Shown: positions 58,699 through 64,000 of the stretch, in pieces
How positions within the stretch are numbered: position 1 is the first letter of the stretch
Layout: the number at the start of each line of letters is the position of its first letter
From: Vibrio rotiferianus CAIM 577 = LMG 21460
GTDB lineage: Bacteria; Pseudomonadota; Gammaproteobacteria; Enterobacterales; Vibrionaceae
Direction of reading: 5' to 3'
Assembly (NCBI RefSeq): GCF_002741985.1
Contig: NZ_APHW01000001.1
Span: 62,001-126,000, forward strand
DNA: 64,000 bases
Made by a program: the position numbers and the translations under genes
Notes under the pieces: model-generated
What the model was told of the DNA's origin: nothing
What the model saw: only the letters and a program-made list of their open reading frames with translations
Databases searched by the model: none

Positions 58699-59922
58699 TT
58701 AACCTTGCGACTCTAGGAAATTGATCCAAGGGCTTACCGTAGGCTTGAAAGTTGGTGATTTAGCCGCTCCTTTCATTGCTTGCAGTGCTTTTTGAGGCTG
58801 TTTAAGCTCGAAAAAAGCCATACCACGGATGTATTCTAGCTCCGCCTTTTGTTCTTTTGTGGCATCTGAGGCTGCTGTATGAGCAAACCTCGTTGCTTGT
58901 GAATACTGTTTGTCTTGAATCATCAAGCGAGCGATTTGAATCTGAGTTTTCGCGGATGGTGCCATCTCGTAAGACGTCTTATATGCGATGATAGATTCAT
59001 CTAGCTCTTTCGCCTGTTGCCAAAAACTTGCCAAGCGATCATAGTTCGCCTTTGTCTTCTCTATGTTTCCCGAAGTCATCTCTCTTTCAAGTGTTTTAGC
59101 TGCTTTATAAGGGATACCTTGGTAGGCCAAGAAGTTAACAAGTCTCAAGTACTCTTTTTCGCCCTCAAGCTTACCCATTTTATATACGGCTTCTAGAGCC
59201 GCTAGTGAGTTACGCTCTTGGCCTAGCTCCATGTATACGCCGGAAAGCTGCATCCAATAACGCTTTTTCTCTGGGTATTTAGAAGTCAGCGTTTTCAGTA
59301 CACTTGCCACACTCTTCAGCTGACCTAGCTCGTAGTGAGAAGCCACTAGGATCAAATACCAAGATTCACTTGGATTCTTAGTCATCGATATTGCTTTCTT
59401 CGTTGGAGGAATTGCATTTCTGTAGTCTTCCAACTGAATGTATGCACTAGCTAGAGTGATGTAAGCATGAGCTTGCGGTTTTTCTTTGGTTGTCTCTGCA
59501 ACTTTAAACCACTCATTCATTGTCTTTACAGATAACTTAAATTTCTCTTCAGCCAAATATAATTGAGCTAGGCTGTAGCGAACTTGTTGAGCAACGGGCA
59601 CAGGTAAAGCATCTAGTTTTAGTGCCTCTGCAAAGTACTTCGCTGCTTGCGCATAGTTGTCTTGTAAAGAGTAAAGAAAACCCGTTTGCTGAAGTAAGAC
59701 GGCTCTGTCGTATTTCTTTGACTTTGTGCTATCCAAGGCACTAGTCAGCTTTTCTTTTGCTGCTGAGTATTTTTCGGTCGCAATTAACTCTTGAACTTTG
59801 TTCACTGTGCGGAATGTTCGATCGGATAATTGCGGTGCTTCCTTCGCCATTGAAGGAGTGGCAACTGCCACCCCAACAAGGAGAATTAAAGAAGCCACTT
59901 TGCTTTTCCATAAACTTTTCAT
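58699..59922 (-). CDS. TPR-repeat periplasmic protein of the TonB cluster
   Basis: Signal peptide (residues 1-26, cut after SMA), then at least seven tetratricopeptide-like helix pairs (such as YAQAAKYFAEALKLDALP near 95-112 and YRNAIPPTKKAI near 170). 407 aa. TPR proteins bind other proteins; the place, 9 bp after tonB, suggests it joins or assembles the TonB complex. V. cholerae has a comparable gene after its tonB2. The exact job is unknown. Confidence 0.82.
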   Translation of the reverse strand: MKSLWKSKVASLILLVGVAVATPSMAKEAPQLSDRTFRTVNKVQELIATEKYSAAKEKLTSALDSTKSKKYDRAVLLQQTGFLYSLQDNYAQAAKYFAEALKLDALPVPVAQQVRYSLAQLYLAEEKFKLSVKTMNEWFKVAETTKEKPQAHAYITLASAYIQLEDYRNAIPPTKKAISMTKNPSESWYLILVASHYELGQLKSVASVLKTLTSKYPEKKRYWMQLSGVYMELGQERNSLAALEAVYKMGKLEGEKEYLRLVNFLAYQGIPYKAAKTLEREMTSGNIEKTKANYDRLASFWQQAKELDESIIAYKTSYEMAPSAKTQIQIARLMIQDKQYSQATRFAHTAASDATKEQKAELEYIRGMAFFELKQPQKALQAMKGAAKSPTFKPTVSPWINFLESQG

Positions 59923-59931
59923 GGTGACTCC

Positions 59932-60565
59932 TTAGTTGGTTGAAAACTCAATCTCTTGGGATAAGCGTGTGCTGACAGGTTTTCCATCAACCAGTTTTGG
60001 TTTGAAAGTCCATTTGGAAACGGTCTTTCTTGCTGCCTTGCCTAAGCCTAAACGGCGAGGTTTTTCTTTAAGGACTTTAATATCCTCAACTGCACCTCGT
60101 GCGTTTACTGTGAATTCAAGTAAAACAACACCTTTCTCAATGCCAGCCTTAGCTGCCTTTCTAGGCATCTGAGGTTGGAATGTCGCAAGCGGTGTTGGTC
60201 CTCCGCTACCTGCCATTTGTGCACCACCGCCTTGAGAGTAGTGACCTAATACAGACCCCCCCCGTCACGTTTACAGGTAGATCAAGCTTTGGCATGTCCA
60301 TTGGGACTTGATCCATTACTGGTTTAACCGTCGACGTCACCTTCATTTCAGGTGGTGGTGGTGGACGTTTTGGTGGTGGTGGTTTCGGAAGTTGGCGTTT
60401 CTTCTCCTGTATTTTTTCGTCCGGTTTAATGCGAATGAATTCCACCATACGAAGATCATCATTCGACACTAGCTCGTGGCGCTCTTTGTTTACTAGCTTG
60501 TCCATCCCCCAGAACAACCCGAGGGAGACAATGAGCGCCAGTGCAATTGAGGCCAGATACCGCAT
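59932..60565 (-). pseudogene. tonB2: TonB2/TonB3-type energy transducer, frameshifted at a G8 tract
   Basis: N-terminal part (from 60565): membrane anchor MRYLASIALALIVSLGLFWG and proline-rich linker (PKPPPPKRPPPPPEM). C-terminal part: TonB domain with VVLLEFTVNARGAV and KWTFKPK. The frames meet at eight Gs on the minus strand (plus C-run 60256-60263). As read, the protein stops about 13 codons later; with seven Gs it reads NVTGGSVLGHYSQGGG and gives about 210 aa. Every other part looks intact. Slippage, a phase-variable switch or a sequencing error can explain it. TonB would pass proton-motive energy to outer membrane receptors. tonB2 is the type name; TonB3 systems look alike. Confidence 0.85.
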
Positions 60566-60569
60566 AAGC

Positions 60570-60977
60570 TTAATCCTTATTCGTTGCGGCAATAGAGATG
60601 CTTTCTACACCTGCCATCTTAATCTGGTCCATTACCTTCACGACTACGCCCGCATTGGCTTCGGTATCCGCTTGAATAACAACCGCACCATCTGGGCTTT
60701 CAGCGCGTAGACGTTCTATGTTGGCACGTACTGCATCGACTTCGATGCGGCGCTTATCAACCCAAACATCTCCAGCAGCACCAATTGCCACCATGATGTT
60801 ACCTTTCTTCACGGTTTGCGCAGAGCTTGCCGTAGGACGATTTACTTCTAGACCTGCTTCTTTAACAAACGATGTTGTTACGATAAAGAAGATCAACATG
60901 ATGAATACGATGTCTAGCATCGGTGTCATATCGATAGCGGCTTCTTCGCTGCTATCACTGCTATAGCGTCTCTTCAT
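60570..60977 (-). CDS. exbD2: ExbD-type proton channel subunit
   Basis: Bitopic membrane protein that joins ExbB to drive TonB. Single helix at about residues 18-42 with the proton-carrying Asp in MTPMLDIVFIML. A periplasmic domain follows. 135 aa. It ends 4 bp before the tonB start and begins 25 bp after exbB. Confidence 0.95.
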   Translation of the reverse strand: MKRRYSSDSSEEAAIDMTPMLDIVFIMLIFFIVTTSFVKEAGLEVNRPTASSAQTVKKGNIMVAIGAAGDVWVDKRRIEVDAVRANIERLRAESPDGAVVIQADTEANAGVVVKVMDQIKMAGVESISIAATNKD

Positions 60978-61002
60978 GACCTATACCTCTAATTCCGTTT
61001 AC

Positions 61003-61530
61003 TCAGGCAATGTGCTTTAGCTTGTCTTCAAGCTTCTGCGTGGTGACTCTGGCTAAATGATCAAGACGAGTACTAAAGAAAAGTCCTGATAGAGAAGCCA
61101 CCATTCCCGCTAATGTTGGGATTGTTGCCTTTGAGATCCCCGAGGCCATTGCTCGAGGGCTTCCTGTACCTGTAACCGCTAAGATATCGAATACTTGAAT
61201 CATACCGACAACAGTGCCGAGTAGACCAAGTAGGGGACAAAGTGCAATCAGTACCTTAACGATTGGCAGCCCTTTCTTATTCTCAATATCCTGACGAGAA
61301 ACGATTTCTTGTCGGATCATCTTAGCGTTCCAGCTTTTATGTTCTGAGCGCTCTTCCCAAAAGCTAACGGCTTTTTTCATTGCTTTTGGAGCGACGGCAG
61401 CGAAGTAAAACCAACGTTCTAGCAATACTGCCCACAACATGAAGCTGAGGATAAAGATGACGACAAGTACGTCGCCACCCATTCCCAAGAAGCGCCTAAT
61501 TGATTCAAGTTCTCCAACTAACCACCACAT
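61003..61530 (-). CDS. exbB2: ExbB-type proton channel subunit
   Basis: Three membrane helices (about 20-38, 98-118 and 135-155) with the MotA/TolQ/ExbB signature LLGLLGTVVGMIQVF. 175 aa, shorter than E. coli ExbB but normal for the TonB2-type cluster of vibrios. It is 9 bp after ttpC. Confidence 0.95.
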   Translation of the reverse strand: MWWLVGELESIRRFLGMGGDVLVVIFILSFMLWAVLLERWFYFAAVAPKAMKKAVSFWEERSEHKSWNAKMIRQEIVSRQDIENKKGLPIVKVLIALCPLLGLLGTVVGMIQVFDILAVTGTGSPRAMASGISKATIPTLAGMVASLSGLFFSTRLDHLARVTTQKLEDKLKHIA

Positions 61531-61539
61531 AATGCCTCC

Positions 61540-62901
61540 TTAGCTTTCGGCTTTATGCAGTTTTTCCTGATAGCGAGCGATGAAGCCTGCACTCTGTTCT
61601 TCAAGAGTTTGAACCAAACGACGACCTTTACTGTGTACGATGGTGTACAGGAACAGTAGAGGAATTGCGACAACCAGACCAAGCATCGTAGTAACAAGTG
61701 CTTCTGAGATACCGCCAGCCATTAGCTTCGGATCACCTGTACCAAATAGTGTGATGGCTTGGAACGTACCGATCATACCCATAACCGTACCCAGTAGACC
61801 TAGAAGTGGTGCTACAGAAGCGAACAGTTTGATTGAGCTGATAAAGCGTTCAATGCTCGGTGCGTTACGTAGGATGATCTCATCGAGTTTAGCTTCAAGA
61901 TCTTCAAGGTTGTCACCTTTGTGCTCTTGGTAAGCTTGGATAACTTCACCCAGTGGGTTGCCAGGAATAACCGTGTCTGATTTCGCTTGCTTACGCATTT
62001 TGCCACCGATAACCAATAGGCGTAGGTAACAAGCGAGCGCAATCAATGCACCGACAGCACCCATAGCTAGGATGACGTAACCAACGATGCCACCTTGGTC
62101 AATACGCTCCTGAACGGTAGGACTTTGTACAAGTAGAGACAGAATCACACCACGAGATGGGTCGATAAATAGTGGTTCGTAAGTGCCGTCTGCAGCTTCA
62201 AATCCGCCAACTAGGCGAGTGATGTTTTTGCGAGGCTGACGTGATAGCTCTTCAAACTTACCAGTTTGCGGCACGTAAGTTACGTATTTGCCATCTGCGA
62301 TTGCGTTGAACTCACCCACTAGCGTGACATCTCGAACCGCTTCTTTACCTTCTCCATATACAACAGTTGCAGGTGCTGTTGTTGTCTCACCTGAAACCAC
62401 TACTTGTTGTAGGATTGTGTGCCAGAATGCTTCAAGTTCTTGCGTAGAAGGCAGTTCTTTACTCTCTGCTAGTTTTGAAAGTAATGCGTCACGCTCTGGG
62501 AATTGAACTGCATTTTGTGAAGCAGCGAATAGCCCTTTAAACTCACCCGCGTATTGACGAACGACACCAAACATTTCGCCTAAAGTGCCTGAACGTACAC
62601 GTAGTGTTTCAGTCAGCTCGGTAAGTTGCTTGTCGTTTTCGTCGAACGTAGCTTTCAGTTCATCGCCGAGTGCTTGTTGTGCGGCTAACTCATTACGGGC
62701 TTGCTGAAGCAGTGCAGCTTGCTTGTCACGGTTGTTTCTGAACTCGGCTTCGCGAGCTTTGTTCTCTTTTGATTCAACGATGCTTTCTGACTTTACGTTT
62801 TTCAGAAGCTCAGATAAGTTCTTCGGTGCCTCAGCGTGTGCACCAGAAATCATGAATAAGCTCGCTAGTAAACCAGCGGCTAGAGTTTTGAATCCTTTCA
62901 T
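61540..62901 (-). CDS. ttpC: TtpC: ExbB-like protein with a long periplasmic part
   Basis: Signal peptide (1-23, cut after AHA). A coiled coil (about 25-120: KENKAREAEFRNNRDKQAAL), a periplasmic beta-rich region to about 270, then an ExbB/TolQ-like part with three helices (near 275-300, 365-385 and 410-430; LLGLLGTVMGMIGTFQAI). 453 aa. TtpC is required for the TonB2 system of vibrios and seems to extend the complex toward the outer membrane. 3 bp separate it from the DUF3450 gene. Confidence 0.9.
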   Translation of the reverse strand: MKGFKTLAAGLLASLFMISGAHAEAPKNLSELLKNVKSESIVESKENKAREAEFRNNRDKQAALLQQARNELAAQQALGDELKATFDENDKQLTELTETLRVRSGTLGEMFGVVRQYAGEFKGLFAASQNAVQFPERDALLSKLAESKELPSTQELEAFWHTILQQVVVSGETTTAPATVVYGEGKEAVRDVTLVGEFNAIADGKYVTYVPQTGKFEELSRQPRKNITRLVGGFEAADGTYEPLFIDPSRGVILSLLVQSPTVQERIDQGGIVGYVILAMGAVGALIALACYLRLLVIGGKMRKQAKSDTVIPGNPLGEVIQAYQEHKGDNLEDLEAKLDEIILRNAPSIERFISSIKLFASVAPLLGLLGTVMGMIGTFQAITLFGTGDPKLMAGGISEALVTTMLGLVVAIPLLFLYTIVHSKGRRLVQTLEEQSAGFIARYQEKLHKAES

Positions 62902-62904
62902 TTC

Positions 62905-63669
62905 TTATTCCTCTCCAGCAAATACAGGCAGTTTGATCAGCGCTGGTGGCGCTTGCTTCTTAGCGATACGAAGGCCTTGCTGTACAGCAATACGGTAGCT
63001 TTCAGGTAGTGATTCCCATTGGCGGGTTTGTTGATTCCACATGCCTGTTTCGCCGCCATCCGGAGATTGGAACAGAAGCGCAGTACGACCAATACGTAGG
63101 AAGTCGTAAGTCACGGTCTCACCGTTGCGCTCTAGGCTAGCTTTGTAAGATTCAATTGAGCGAGAGAAGCCTTCTTCGATTTGATACGCTTCCATCACCT
63201 TACGGAATTTTTCTGATGTTGTTACGTCTGCACGATCCATAAGGTCACGCAGTTCATTGACACGCTTGGTGCGCTCTTCTTTTTGGAAAGGAAGGTCGAG
63301 AGTCACGAATTCATCTAGTGCGTCGATCATCTTCAGTGTTAGGGGTACAACCTCTGTGGCTGTTTGGTCAATCTGAGCAATCTGGTTATTAAGTGAATCC
63401 AGTTCGCCTTGTTGCGATTGAACCATTCGATTGATCTGCTCATTGTAGACTTTCATGCTGTCTACCTGACGCAATAAGCCTTTGTATTCCGCGAGCATAC
63501 CTTCCGTGCTTTCGGCATAGGTGTCGATCTTTTGTTGTGAAACTTCTGAGGACTTGTTTGCTTTTGCTTGTGTTGAAACAACTGCTCCTGAGTTTGCTGC
63601 TACAGAGCTACTACTGATAGTAAGCAATGCTGCAGCTATGGCACTAAGGCCAAATTCCTTAAATTTCAT
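62905..63669 (-). CDS. DUF3450 periplasmic protein
   Basis: Signal peptide (1-24, cut after VAA), then a long coiled coil (about 35-110; YKGLLRQVDSMKVYNEQINR) and a mixed domain with a conserved YDFLRIGRTALLFQSPDGG stretch near 195. 254 aa. DUF3450 genes mark this type of TonB cluster and similar ones near other ExbB/ExbD pairs. No biochemical role is known; coupling to ttpC (3 bp apart) suggests a structural partner of its coiled coil. Confidence 0.85.
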   Translation of the reverse strand: MKFKEFGLSAIAAALLTISSSSVAANSGAVVSTQAKANKSSEVSQQKIDTYAESTEGMLAEYKGLLRQVDSMKVYNEQINRMVQSQQGELDSLNNQIAQIDQTATEVVPLTLKMIDALDEFVTLDLPFQKEERTKRVNELRDLMDRADVTTSEKFRKVMEAYQIEEGFSRSIESYKASLERNGETVTYDFLRIGRTALLFQSPDGGETGMWNQQTRQWESLPESYRIAVQQGLRIAKKQAPPALIKLPVFAGEE

Positions 63670-63700
63670 GTTGCATCCTTGTCAGTGTTTAAGTCAGTCG

Positions 63701-63724
63701 AAAAGGGCGCGGAAAACCCGCGCC
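63701..63724 (-). terminator. Terminator or attenuator after the receptor gene
   Basis: On the minus strand GGCGCGG-GTTTT-CCGCGCC is followed by CTTTTC. It stands between the receptor gene and the TonB cluster, so it may set how much the cluster is transcribed along with the receptor. Confidence 0.7.
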
Positions 63725-63731
63725 AAATTTT

Positions 63732-64000
63732 TTATAAGAAGTCGTATGATGCTTCGATGTATAGTTGGCGACCGATTGGGTCGTCATAGCCACTTGCATA
63801 GAACGGAGACGTATCATTTAGAGGATCTTTAGGTGGTACTTTGTCGAATAGGTTGATAGCACCCAAAGTCACACGGCCATTCTCGTTGAACTGGTAAGTG
63901 GTTGTAAGGTTCCAAGTTGTCATACTTGCAATTTCTGCGTCATATCCAGCAGCTTTTGCTGCGTCACAGTCATCAAAGTAGTAACGGTTAGCATAGCTAG
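63732..64000 (-). CDS. TonB-dependent receptor, 3' end only
   Basis: The frame is open to the window edge on the minus strand (about 89 codons) and has no stop. The end fits the last strands of a TonB-dependent outer membrane receptor barrel: TTYQFNENGRVTLGAINLFD, the plug-and-barrel motif NLFDKVPP, and the C-terminal strand GRQLYIEASYDFL ending in a hydrophobic residue. Substrate cannot be told; FDDCDAA suggests a disulfide-bearing extracellular loop. It is upstream of the TonB cluster in the same direction, so it may be that system's own receptor. Confidence 0.85.
   Translation of the reverse strand, partial: SYANRYYFDDCDAAKAAGYDAEIASMTTWNLTTTYQFNENGRVTLGAINLFDKVPPKDPLNDTSPFYASGYDDPIGRQLYIEASYDFL

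Overview
The window is chromosomal DNA of a marine Vibrio, most likely of the Harveyi clade (V. parahaemolyticus/alginolyticus/campbellii group). This rests on gene order and protein sequence: the Spot 42 - engB - Csr-type RNA - yihI - hemN run, the glnA/glnL/glnG cluster, the twelve-gene gspC-N (eps) type II secretion operon, the gmk-rpoZ-spoT-trmH-recG run, and a Vibrio-type TonB2/TonB3 cluster with TtpC. It is almost wholly core genome. I see no prophage, integron, insertion sequence, CRISPR array, rRNA or tRNA.

Layout. 0-2.8 kb: Spot 42 RNA (spf), a probable second small RNA, engB, cytochrome c4, and a GGA-rich CsrB/CsrC-family RNA at the position csrC holds in E. coli. 2.8-6.1 kb: a methyltransferase, yihI, a DUF2489 protein and hemN. 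6.1-9.8 kb: add and a GGDEF-EAL sensor split by a frameshift. 9.9-14.8 kb: nitrogen control genes, with a sigma-54 promoter and NtrC sites upstream of glnA and an NtrC operator upstream of glnL. 15.2-25 kb: typA, an AAA ATPase, a DUF2959 lipoprotein, yihY-dtd-yiiD, an AsmA-family protein and pckA. 25-38 kb: hslO and hslR, then the type II secretion operon. 38-45 kb: cysQ, nudE, nfuA, a ComF/GntX protein, bioH, a small unknown protein and tex. 45-52 kb: a four-unit retropepsin-like protein, greB, a Vibrio inverted-repeat element, ompR, envZ and xanP with a PurR-box promoter. 52-58.4 kb: recG, trmH, spoT, rpoZ and gmk. 58.7-64 kb: a TPR protein, tonB (frameshifted), exbD, exbB, ttpC and a DUF3450 protein, ending in the 3' end of a TonB-dependent receptor.

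How the parts fit. Several global regulators meet here: Spot 42, a Csr-sponge RNA, NtrBC, SpoT and OmpR/EnvZ. They sit beside two envelope machines, type II secretion and a TonB energy-transduction complex.

The points most worth checking are two single-base disruptions (a G8 tract in tonB and a one-base loss in the GGDEF-EAL gene), the periplasmic protein with four retropepsin-like units of which only the first and last keep DTGA, the predicted second RNA downstream of Spot 42, and the inverted-repeat element before ompR. I did not find a convincing wholly new multi-gene system; the TonB/TtpC/DUF3450/TPR cluster is the least understood functional unit.
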